Shown here: positions 51,221 through 61,150 of the stretch, one piece after another
How the letters are laid out: each line of letters begins with the position of its first letter
Numbering within the stretch: position 1 is the stretch's first letter
Notes under the pieces: generated by a model
The model's database searches: none
The model's input: only the letters and a program-made list of their open reading frames with translations
Told to the model about the DNA's origin: nothing
Translations under genes and position numbers: made by a program
Source of the DNA: Anarhynchus alexandrinus
Taxonomy: Eukaryota; Chordata; Aves; Charadriiformes; Charadriidae
Length of the DNA stretch: 64,000 bases
Direction of reading: 5' to 3'
NCBI GenBank assembly: GCA_008711295.1
Contig: VUYV01000015.1
Location: 3,713,418 to 3,777,417 of the forward strand

Positions 51221-52390
51221 AATCACAGAATGATTTGGGTTGGAACGGACATTTAAAGGTCGTCTAGTCCAATCCCCCTGCAATGAGCAGGGACATCTCC
51301 AACTAGACCAGGTTGCTCAGAGTCCCATCCAACCTGACCTTGAATGTTTCAAGGGATGGGGCATCTACCACCTCTCTGGGCAACCTGGGCCAGTGTTTCA
51401 CCACCCACGTCGTAAAAAAATTCTTTCTTATATCTAGTCTAAATCTACCCTCTTCCAGTTTAAAACAATTACCCCTTGCTCTATCACAACAGACCCTGCT
51501 AAAAAGTTTGTCTCCATCTTTCCTGTAAGCCCCCTTTAGGTACTCAAAGGCCACAATAAGGTCTCCCCAGAGCCTTCTCCTCTCCAGGCTGAATAATCCT
51601 AACTCTTGCAGCCTGTCCTCATAGGAGAGGTGCTCCAGCCCTCTGACCATTTCTGTGGCCCTCCTCTGGACCCGCTCCAACAGGTCCATGTCTTTCCTGT
51701 GCTGAGGGCTCCAGAGCTGGATGCAGTACTCCAGGTGGGGTTTCACCACAGCAGAGTAGAGGGGCAGAATCACCTCCCTCCACCCTCAGTCACACTTCTT
51801 TTGGTGTAGCCCAGTATATGGTTGTCTTCCTGGGCTGACACATTACCAGGTCATATTGCGTTTCTCATCAACCAACCATCATCCTTCTCAGCAGGGCTTC
51901 TCTCAATCCTGTGATCCCTCAGCCTGTATTGATACCAGGGATTACCCTGACTCAGGTGCAGGACCTTGCACTTGGCCTTGTTGAACCTCATGATGTTCAT
52001 ATGGGCCCACTTCTTGAGCTTGTTCAGGTCCTTCTTGTTGGCATCCCATCCTTCAGCCGTGTCAACCACACCACTCAGCTTTGTGTCACCTGCAAACTTA
52101 CAGAAGGTACACTCAATCCCCACTGTCTATGTCGTTGCTGAAGATATTAAACAGTACTGGTGCCAGTACAGGCCCCTGAGGGACACCATTCGTCACCAGT
52201 CTCCATCTGGATATTGAGCTGTTGCCCCTTACCCTCTGCATGTGACCATCCAACCAGTTCCTCATCCACCAAACAGTCCACCTATCAAATCCATATCTCT
52301 CCAGTTTAGAGAGAAGGATGTTGTGAGGGACCATGTCAAAGGCCTTACAGAAATCCAGATAGATGACATCCGTAGCTCTTCCCTTGTCAG
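51221..52390 (-). mobile_element. CR1 LINE, longest copy, inactive RT C-terminal part
   Basis: Reading the minus strand, the fragment enters in the reverse transcriptase palm. Motif A is [12 protein letters not shown] (near 52350-52380). Further blocks are [17 protein letters not shown] and the block [17 protein letters not shown] (near 52145-52195). The catalytic motif C reads FAGDTKLSG near 52080-52105 where the family has FADD, so one catalytic aspartate is lost. Frame changes separate the blocks. The last block (51303-51773) is open and holds [40 protein letters not shown] and [13 protein letters not shown], ending TLSNLV. The 3' end at 51221 is the inverted tail AATCACAGAATGATTTGGGT. It cannot encode an active enzyme. 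Confidence 0.96.
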
Positions 52391-53758
52391 TCCTTTCTGT
52401 TTCAAATGAGTTCTTCAGAGAAAGTGCTATTTCTTATTGCAAACAGTCAAGGATTATGCCCAAGGGAATGTAGGCCCTACTTTGATTTTGTACCTTTTTC
52501 TCACATTGTGTATCATTGTGAGAATTACTTTAGTTCTAAACAGAACTTTTGTGCGTGTTGAAAAAGGGTATTTATATGACACGAACAGAAACAATATTTT
52601 TCAGTTAATGGACAGTAATGGATATTCATCTTAATTTATTGATAAATTTCATATATAGAATAATATAATTTTTTAATTGAAATTGCCCCATAATTATCTT
52701 TTTAAGTTAGATTTTATATAAAGATAAATCCTTATAACATCGTAAGTGCATTGTGATAGAGAACATATTTTACTTGCAGGTTAAATGTTTAATCTTTTAA
52801 GAATTTTCAAGACATAATTGTTGAATGATGTTCTTAATGCATTTAATACTGTTGTTGTTATTGTTTTTGTTGTTATTGTTGTTGTTGTTGTTACTATTCT
52901 GAGAAGTAGCTGAAATATTGTTCTTTATTTCCCACAAGTATTTCAGACTTTGACTTTTCCCCACTTCAAATAGGACAAGAAAGGTCTGATGAGTAAATCA
53001 AAATGATCATCAACTCAGATCAATCAATGTGTTTATTTTGCACCTGTTTCCTTTCCCTAACTTAAAGTTAAATTCTCTCTTAAGGCTAGACCTTAAAAAT
53101 AAAAAAAATATATTTTTTAAAACAGATCATTTCTTCCCCTCATAATCAGTTGGAAAGCAGCTTTCCAAAAGCCTTCACATTAAAGATTTAAAAGAGAACC
53201 TAAAAAAAAAAAAAANAAAAAAAAAAAGGAAAAAAAAAAGATCAGCAGCAATATTTTTCAATGGAGTATGAGCAAGTGGGACAGGAAAGGAAAAAAAGAG
53301 CATGAAAAAAGCATTTTGAATTAAAAAAGAAAATGGTTAGAAAATAGTATGGCAACTATGAATAAATCTGTGAAGCTCAACAAATCTTAATTGGCTTTGC
53401 TTTCTTTTTCCCCCATAAACCCAATGACACTGGGCAACATAGGTCATTTTGTCCAAATCAGGGCTTCTCTGGCACCTGCTACTTATATATTAGCATTGAT
53501 GATTTATTTTCTTACTTCAAATATTAAACACCCCCCTGGTGAATGTGAAAAGTTGTAGCACGAATCAGTTAGAGGTAAGAATAAACCAGCTCATTTGCAA
53601 TACCTATGGTGAACGATACAAACAAACCAAATTCAGAGAGTCAGCAGTCTACCCCCAGAGTCTAAGAACATCATCAAATGCTAATTGTTATTAGTAAGAG
53701 TGCAAGAGGTTTTTACACAACCAAAAAATAGTTGCCCTAGAGGATATATAATTTTACT
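52391..53758. other. AT-rich non-coding sequence, no gene seen
   Basis: Very AT-rich at 52640-52740. Contains a TTG microsatellite (52850-52893) and an A-run carrying an N (53202-53239). Confidence 0.6.
52850..52893. repeat. (TTG)n microsatellite, interrupted
   Basis: Trinucleotide GTT/TTG units with TTA and T-run interruptions. The last five units are perfect. Confidence 0.88.
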
Positions 53759-54187
53759 GCTGGAGCACCTCTTCTATGAAGACAGGCTGAGAGAGTTGGG
53801 GTTGTTCAGCTTAGGGAAGAGAAGGCTCCAGGGAGACCTATTAGCCCCTTCCAGTGCTTAAAGAGGGCCTACAAGAAAGATGGGGAGGGACTCTTTAACA
53901 GGGAGTGTAGTGATAGGAAGAAGGGTAACGGTTTTAAACTGAAAGAGGGTAGATTTAGATTAGATACTAGGAAGAAATTCTTTATTGTGAGGGTGGTGAG
54001 GCACTGGAACAGGTTGCCGAGAGAAGTTGTGGATGCCCCATCCCTGGAAGTGTTCAAGGCCATGTTGGGTGGGAGGTGGTCTGGTGGAAGACGTCCCTGC
54101 CCGTGGCTGGAGGGTCAGAACTAGATGATCTTCAAGGTCCCTTCCAACCCAAACCATTCTACGATTCTGTGATTCTATGATTCTATG
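53759..54187 (+). mobile_element. CR1 LINE 3' fragment with octamer tail
   Basis: Begins at GCTGGAGCACCTCTTCTATG (the RGLEHLFYE block) and runs through CTTAGGGAAGAGAAGGCTCC and GGCACTGGAACAGGTTGCCG to the 3' end. The tail has four successive octamers of the ATTCTATG type (54157-54187), the diagnostic CR1 terminus. The frame is interrupted and the fragment has lost everything 5' of this point. Confidence 0.96.
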
Positions 54188-55945
54188 CTTTTGGACCAAC
54201 TTCTAGATTGCATATATTCTTGATTATTGGAACTGAATAAACTGTATGTCCATGTGTACTGATTTTCTAATTCCAGTCCAATCCTCCTTACTTCAGACAG
54301 CACAAGGCATAGACAAATTTATAAAAATGGCAAAAACCTGCTGGCTGTCCTATGGCTGATTCCAAGAATGCTTTCCTCTTTGGTCAGCACATGCAGCATC
54401 TCAGGATTTTTCATTTCTCCAAAAGGCTCGTACTCTGGTTCTGACATCTGTTTTTAGAGTATTGAAAGAAATTTCTTTTATAGAAGTCTGGTTGTCTTCT
54501 ATTCAGTACATCTTCTGTTTCCCCAAATTGTTTGTCTAGAAAGTACTGCTTGATTACAAGTTCATTAATGTTAGCTAATACACAATATCTCAAACTCTAC
54601 CCCATAAGATTAAACTGTGGCTTACAAAAAAAGTTGAAACATGCCTTGTTAACACAGGTCTTAGCTGAATTGGAAATGTCTGGAGCAGGGAAGGGTAACA
54701 GGCAAGACTAGGGAAAAATACGAGTCCTTACAGTGGGTTGGCCAGAAAAAGCAACATAAATCAATTCACACTTGTAGAAATACAAGCCACTTCTTCCACT
54801 GGGTAGATCGACTCTCCTGGGGAATTTTGGTCTAAGTAGGAGAACTTACAGCTTAAAAAGTATAAATTATCCTGCAGTGATTTTTATTTGTTAACATTTT
54901 TGGAATCCTGCTTCCAGATGAAAAAAAAAAAAAAAANGACACAACATGATTTGGTAAAGAAGATGAAAAAAAATTAAAAGATGAAAGAAAGATGAGAAAA
55001 AATATTAGTGATAGATGAGTAGCCATAGACAACGCTATTTGCCCTTTCTGTCCTTTTATCCTTACAGTTTTAAAACACTGTATCAGTACATACATCCATA
55101 AATATGTAAAAAGTAAATGCATATGTAACCAACAAGAAAAAAAGAAAATTGCCAAAGATTCAGAGAAGAACTAGGTCTTAGAAGGATCCATTGTATTTTG
55201 CCTGAAACACATTAAAACACCTTCATGACAAATTATAAACTACTAGAAAAAACCTAAATGATCTACTGTACTTTTCATCAGGTTTTATGCTGTGAAATCA
55301 ACAGAGAGGGAGAATTTTTCACCAAGCAGGTAACGCAAAAAGGGACAAATCCTGATATGGTTTTCTCAGCATAACCATTTAAAGAGCAGCAATAATTTAT
55401 ATGTACAGTATTTGATGTACCATTTTTTGGTCTCCACATGCTCACTTTAGAATTCAGCCAGGAGAGAGAAAAAAGTCCTTGAAACACAGCTGCATCCACC
55501 TGGATGCCCTGAAAATGAGACTATGCAAACCAAAATGGGGAAAGAAAAGGAAAACAAAAACCAAAATGAAACTACTAAAGCTGACATGATATAGAAAAGG
55601 TTCTCTACTTGCTTAATTTGACCATTTTAATGGAGCATGTTGTGTTTATGTTCTGGCTGTTTATGTGAGGAACTAATGAAGCTGTTTTTCCCTTTAAGGG
55701 GCCAGAGGGATTTAGGGAGTCATTGCGAGGTTAGCGCTCAGGCTAGTGGTCTGTTCAGCCAGAGAAGATGTCGGGTGATGCCCGTGTCTCGTGCTGTGCA
55801 GCAAGGCTCTGCCCAACTGCATTTCTGAAGGGACGTGTGTGTTTTATGTATGCAACAGCTGTTCCATTACCTCCCTTAAAATGACTTCATAAAGCAGAGA
55901 ACCTTTTCCCAATTTATTTTAGTTGCTCTCACTGAACAGCTTATC
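54188..55945. other. Non-coding unique sequence, no gene seen
   Basis: No supported exon. An A-run at 54921-54936 ends in an N (54937). Confidence 0.55.
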
Positions 55946-56090
55946 TGGGGCTTGATCCAAAGCCCATGGAATTTGATGGAGAGACTTTTCATTAACTTTT
56001 TAGAGCAGGCATCAGATTCATTAGAGAAAAAGACTTTGGATTATTTCTTGTTCCCTTCGACAAAAGTCTCCATTGTCCTCAGCACTGAGC
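55946..56090 (+). repeat. Ancient palindromic repeat, second copy
   Basis: GGGGCTTGATCCAAAGCCCA starts the left arm. The loop AGAGACTTTTC (55980-55990) differs by one base from the loop of the copy at 27669. The right arm (ATTAACTTTTTAGAGCAGGC, then ATCAGATTC) is decayed. The downstream word ATTGTCCTCAGCAC matches TTGTCCTCAGCTC of the first copy. Same family, more diverged. Confidence 0.55.
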
Positions 56091-56678
56091 ATACTATATC
56101 CTCTATTTGAGATAGAATTAAATATCAGAGGGGAAATTTCCACAGGTTCAGAGATTTTTCTCTGTTCAGGTATATGTTGTGATTCTTATCCAAAGTTTAG
56201 TCCAATACTTTTGTGTGCTGTTTGGGGTTAAAAATCTTGAAACAGTACTTAGCTTTGTAGTAATTTTTTCTGACTTTGTTAATGTTTACATATTCCACCT
56301 GAGATAGGTTAAACAAATGAGAGAAACAAAGCTTTACTTTTGGAATGGGTAATGAAAAAGATCATTTGGATGCAGTTTCCACAGATTACTTCTTCCATTG
56401 TGCTGGTTTTGGTTGAGATAGAGTTAACTTTCTTCAGAGTAACTAATATGGGGTGATGTTTTGGATTTGTTCTGGAAACACTTTTGGTAATACAGGGATG
56501 TTTTAGTTACTGCTGAGCAGTGCTTACACAGCATCAAGGCCTTTTCTGCTCCTCACCCCACCCCACCAGTGAGCAGGCTGAGGGTGCATGAGTACTTGGG
56601 AGGGGACACACCTGGGGCAGCTGACCAAAATTCCAACTGACCAAAGGGATATTCCATACCATAGGACACCATGATCAG

Positions 56679-56689
56679 TAATAAAAGCT
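56679..56689 (+). promoter_or_regulatory. TATA-like element of the LTR promoter
   Basis: GTAATAAAAGC occurs in the place where related avian LTRs, from memory, have a TATATAAAGC box, ahead of a purine-rich GGGGGAAGAAG stretch. It is a degenerate TATA box and probably weak or dead. Confidence 0.4.
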
Positions 56690-56863
56690 GGGGGAAGAAG
56701 AAGGAGGGGGGGGGGATCTTTGGAGTGATGGCATTTGTCTTCCCAATTAACCTTTAGGTGTGATGAATGCCTGTTTTTCTGACTGAATGCCTGCCTGCCT
56801 ATGGGAAGTGGTGAATGAACTCCTTATTTTGCTTTGCTTGTGCACATGGCTTTTGCTTTTCCT

Positions 56864-56963
56864 ATTAACCTGTCTTTATCTCAAACCCCAAGTTTTCTTA
56901 CTTTTACTCGTTCGATTCTCTCCCCCATCCCACCAGGGGGGAGTGAGTCAATGGCTGTATGAT
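56864..56963 (+). repeat. Internal duplicate A within the LTR
   Basis: ATTAACCTGTCTTTATCTCA to ATGGCTGTATGATG, containing GATTCTCTCCCCCATCCCAC. About 80 percent alike, by eye, to the segment at 57101-57201. Confidence 0.8.
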
Positions 56964-57100
56964 GAGCAATTGTTCTCATTTGCATCACTTACTTTTCTTG
57001 GGGTTTGTTTCTCTCAATTTGTTATTTTCCTTGTCATTACCTTTTAGAATGATAACAATTTGATTTGTTATTGTTGTTGTTACTATTATTATTATAAATT

Positions 57101-57201
57101 ATTAAACTTTTTTTATCTCAACCCATGAGTTTTCTTAGTTTTACCCTTCCGATTCTCTCCCCCATCCCGCCAGTGGAGAGTGAGTGGGTGGCTGTGTGGC
57201 G
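57101..57201 (+). repeat. Internal duplicate B within the LTR
   Basis: ATTAAACTTTTTTTATCTCA to GGTGGCTGTGTGGCG, containing GATTCTCTCCCCCATCCCGC. It is preceded by a TTG/TTA-rich stretch (57066-57100) and followed directly by the LTR end. Confidence 0.8.
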
Positions 57202-57232
57202 CTTAGTTGCCAGCTGGGGTTAAACCACGACA

Positions 57233-58827
57233 TCTATATAAATCAGAGAGTTTTGAAAAATGCATTTAAAAATTAAATCAATTATTTCAGTAAGATTAAA
57301 AAATTTTATTCTAGTAGTTCTGCAACAAAATTTATAACTTCTTCATTTTATGACATATTTCCCTTAATATAACAGTTTATAACTCCATTTTTCTTTTCTT
57401 TCAGTTTTGGAACAGAAGTAAACTGAAATAATAATAAAAAAGTATCATGAAATAACAAATCTAATTTTGACCTCAGTTTTTAATTGTAATATTCTTTCTA
57501 TACCACTGGAGTAGGTGGCTGCTGAAAATGTCAGGAATTAAAATCAAATTACAGACTGCACTTGTTTCTCACAGTACTTGTGCCATGATGTCAGACTAGC
57601 CAAATTGTGGCTGACTGCCAGAATACTTAAAAATCCTTTGAAAAGTCGATTTCCAGTGGTCGGAAGACCAGTTTTTTGTTTGTTTTATTGGCAAGGGAGA
57701 GGAAGGCTAAACAGCTGCTACTTAGAGTGTTCATGAGCAAACAAACAAAAGATAACATGCAAACAAAACTAGGCAGCTCTTGCTAATGTAGGATATTCCT
57801 ACCTTGTCTGCTGAGGCCAATGCAGAAAAGTTTTGCTTGTGCTCCAGAAGCAATGCAGTCGTGTTATCATTGAGTTAGACCTAAATGACTACATATATAT
57901 ACATCTTTAAGTGGGCTTACTGTCTTGCACTTGACATTAAAAACCAAAAAGAAAAGAGAGGCTACAAAGAGTTGGAGCACTTGTTGAGCTAACCCAATAG
58001 TCTTTTTTTACTAGACCTGAGGATAAATACAAATACAGAATAAGAACATAATGAGCCTTCCTTAAGAACTTATGTAAATGCAAACTTAAGGGCTTCCTAA
58101 ACCAGGAGTAGTACCTTCATATTTAACAGACTTTTAATATGTCCCATCACTGCCTGGGCCATGTGTTAACAAATTTTGTGTTAACTTCAGCTTTCTGGCT
58201 TCCTGGTTAGATGTGGCTCATATCTGAGCAGCTGAGGGCATAAGCAGTGTCTATAAAACTTCTTCTCCATTGAATTGTTCAAAGTTTAGGGTTTTAAATA
58301 AAAGTTGAGCAAAAACTAATCTTTTGCTGAAAGACAGTGGTTATTCTGCAAGTGTTTGCCTCCTTTCTCCCCTAAAGCTTCAGCCCCACATATGAACATT
58401 TTCTGCAGAGCTTGAGCAAAGGAGATGCCTCCAGAGGCTGAAACGTAGAATCTGAGAGAAGAGGTAATGGGAGAATGGTGTGGTTTTACTTTGGAAAGCA
58501 CCAGGGTTTGAAAATCTGCCAGAGGCTTTTGTGTCAGGAGGAATTTGAGAATAAAACCAGAATTTGTTGGAGGGACAATAAAAGAGAGGGCATGCAGTAG
58601 AACAGAAGGTACCACGATGTACATTAGCACATGATATCACTCAAAGGGGCATTTTCATTTACATTGGTTTAACTATTCCATTGAGCATATTAATCTATTT
58701 GCACGCTGTGCTGTTCTACCCTCTTCACTTCTCTTTGCCCTTTAATCTTTCTCTCTCCTCCCTGCTGTCAGAATATTATCCTCTCTCAGGTTCATTAGGA
58801 TACAGTTATGAGAGAGCTTCATTTTGT
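57233..58827. other. Non-coding unique sequence, no gene seen
   Basis: No supported exon or recognised repeat. The two overlapping minus-strand open frames at 58316-58640 lack splice signals. Confidence 0.5.
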
Positions 58828-58875
58828 GGCCGAATCCTGCAGACTTTACTTGGACAAAACTCTCGTTGCAGTCTA
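58828..58875 (+). repeat. Ancient palindromic repeat, single arm
   Basis: GGCCGAATCCTGCAGACTTT and ACTTGGACAAAACTCTCGTT resemble one arm of an old amniote repeat (GGGCCAAATCCTGCAGTCCT, TACTCAGGCAAAACTCCCAT). The partner arm is not visible. Confidence 0.45.
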
Positions 58876-58954
58876 GTATGCCTTGTGCCTGAAAGCAGAC
58901 ATAAAGATTGGCTTCTGTCAGTGTAATAAGCACGTTGCTACTAGGGTTACAGCA

Positions 58955-59050
58955 GTGCCTAGAAGGGCCAGATGTGAGGACCCTGCTGTGCTGGGTGCTG
59001 CACACCTCTTCCAGGAGCCACTGTCTTGCAGTTTGATAGCAGTCTAAATA
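58955..59050 (-). repeat. Ancient L2/L3-like LINE tail relic (antisense)
   Basis: GGACCCTGCTGTGCTGGGTG, CTGCACACCTC and ATAGCAGTCTAAAT follow the antisense form of the tail relic at 10071 (GGGCCCCATTGTGCTAGGCG, CTGTACAAAC, TTACAGTCTAAAT). Confidence 0.5.
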
Positions 59051-60947
59051 CTGCTGATTTCCTCTGAGGGTGGGAATGTGAGATATAATAAGCCAGATGA
59101 GTGTCACAAAGGATGGAAGTTGAGATGTTACTGACACCTTCACAGGACAAATCATCTGTCCTCTCTCACTCCTCTCTTAAGATGAAATGAATCTCCTCCT
59201 GAACATGGCCACGAGAAGGGTAGTTTGATGTTGTCATATTTAGACATCTCACTGTTTGATGCCTGAGACAGGTCAGAAACAACTCTTAATACGTGTGGTA
59301 AGTGACCCCAACCTCTAGTTTCTACTGAATGACCCAGTACTGGGGCAGGGGCGTGAAGGTCTGAGCTCTTAGGAAAGTAAATTTTAACTACATATAATTT
59401 GTGTCTTGCAAGAGCTAGCAAGTTATGAAGACCTATGAAGAAATAAAACAAGAGATTAAGATATTAAGGGGCTTTATGAGAAAGAGATGGGCATAATTGA
59501 ATAGTTATGGGCGTAAGTTGAGTGTATGAAATTATTTCAGTCACTTAGCTTAAAAATTATCTTTTTGAAAATAAGTTTATATGTCATATAGATTAAGTAG
59601 CTAATCATCAATTTTCTTCATGAGCAGACCTTCCTTTGGAACAGGGTGAGGGAAGAAGTGGGAAAGGAAGAGGAAAGAGAGATTGTTAATGAACCAGTGG
59701 GACAGACCTAAAAAGTTGCTCTTGAGGTCTCAGAGTTAATTTGGAGGATCTCTAGAGAGAGTGGCACAAAACAAAGCTGTGAAGAAGTAAGGATCAATCA
59801 GAACCAACTGCCAAAACCAGTTCAAGCCCTTCACAACAAGAACATGAAACCCTTGTGAATAGCACCTTGCACCCTCAGCTGTTCTTGATTTCTCAGGCAT
59901 ACTACGGAGGTGCGAGAGACTTCTGATGTGCATTACACTGCAGGACTTAGATCAAAGTTATCAACCTGGTTCTGACCCCATTTTAAGCCCAACTTAAATA
60001 CCATTGATACCAAAGAAGATTTAAAAAAAAATAATTTTTCTTTTATGATTTTTATTGTCTTGTGCCTTCAGTTACTATTGCTATCACTGAAATAGAGGTG
60101 CACGGCTGTAAACTGTCTGCAAAGAGAGCATCAGTTGCCCTGGATTTCTGTCAATACAGAAGGTTGCAGATGTGGCTCATGTTAGGACGTTTCTACACCT
60201 CTCCAAATTGAATTCATAGAAGAGATCTTCAACCACTGCATAGTATGGGCAAGCAAAAATGGTTCTAAAAGTGTAAAATTAATTTCTGATTAGGTAGTTT
60301 GCTTGGCGTGAGGGAAAAATCTTTAAATTATTTATAAAATTTGCTGTTCTTCTGAATATGAACATTATTCCAGGGGAAATTTTGCAATATAATGTTGTTA
60401 ATGACATGAGAAGAAATATAGAAAGATCTATTAATTTCCCCCTCCTAACATCTGATGTATGTTTATCCTCTGAGCCATGTGCATTTCAGTTTTATCCTTT
60501 GATATGCCAGTTATTATTGAAAAAATCACATTAGCAAAGGTGTAAGAATGATTTCTTAGTTTCAATATAAGGCTTTGCTAATATTTACTGTTTATTCAAA
60601 CTTTTCTCACTCCTTTTATCTATTAGGCATGCAGGTTAAGGCAAGCAAAAAGAAATTATTTTGTTTTGCTATACTATGTCATGCTTTATCACAACAGGTA
60701 ATTCAGTTGTGAGACTTATTGCCACAAAATGTAGCATGGGCCAAACCTACAATTTAAAGAAATTGCTTTTAGGTAAATTCATTTGCTGAACACAGGAAAA
60801 GTCCATTATGAAATGTTAAGCAAATAGTATAGATGTAAAGTTTTGCTCTGGAAAACCTTATGATTTTGTCTTCCATGCTGCCAGAACCTAAGGAAGAGTA
60901 GCAAAGGAAAGTATTACTGGTCATTTTGTTCTTCTCATCTGTCCAAA
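59051..60947. other. Non-coding unique sequence, no gene seen
   Basis: No supported exon. A further possible repeat arm, GACCCCATTTTAAGCCCAAC and ACCATTGATACC, lies at 59977-60014. Confidence 0.5.
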
Positions 60948-60998
60948 CCTGCTACTGGCCACTGTCAGAGACGAGACACTGAAACAACTGAACCTGTG
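60948..60998 (+). repeat. Possible ancient LINE 3'-end relic
   Basis: CCTGCTACTGGCCACTGTCA then GAGACACTGAAAC resembles a reptile/bird repeat pattern I recall (CTGCTATTGGCCACTGTCAG, AGACAGGATACTGGGC). It directly precedes the MIR-like piece at 61045. Confidence 0.4.
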
Positions 60999-61044
60999 TA
61001 TGATTTTTTTTGCTATTTTTATATTATGTCTTTACAATGGAACT

Positions 61045-61150
61045 GTGGAAGTATCATTATTCCTGTTTTACAGGTGAGAAAGAGCAAGCATAGACAATGA
61101 TTCACCCAAGATCACACAATGTGTCATCTGTGTCAGACGGACAAGTCAAT
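61045..61150 (-). repeat. MIR-like SINE relic (antisense)
   Basis: ATTATTCCTGTTTTACAGGT, GAGAAAGAGCAAGCATAGAC, TGATTCACCCAAGATCACAC follow the antisense MIR order (ATTATCCCCATTTTACAGAT, GAGGAAACTGAGGCTCAGAG, GTGACTTGCCCAAGGTCACAC). This is the best of the antisense MIR-like copies. Confidence 0.7.

Larger units (their letters stand above)
56399..57232 (+). mobile_element. Solo LTR of an endogenous retrovirus (ERVL-like)
   Basis: An 834-bp element beginning TGTGCTGGTTTTGGTTGAGA and ending GGGGTTAAACCACGACA, so it has TG...CA ends. Five-base flanks tccat (56394-56398) and tctat (57233-57237) differ at one position and look like a decayed target-site duplication of the length used by ERVL and gammaretrovirus-type integrases. 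No gag, pol or env-like sequence lies on either side, so it is a solo LTR left by recombination between two LTRs. The sequence type is one I recall as abundant in bird genomes, including the stretch GGATGTTTTAGTTACTGCTG. Sub-family naming is uncertain. A duplicated 100-bp segment lies in its 3' third. Confidence 0.85.

Noticed and set aside
58742..59155. 137-codon minus-strand frame
   Set aside because: It runs across two ancient repeat relics (58828-58875 and 58955-59050) and has no splice support.
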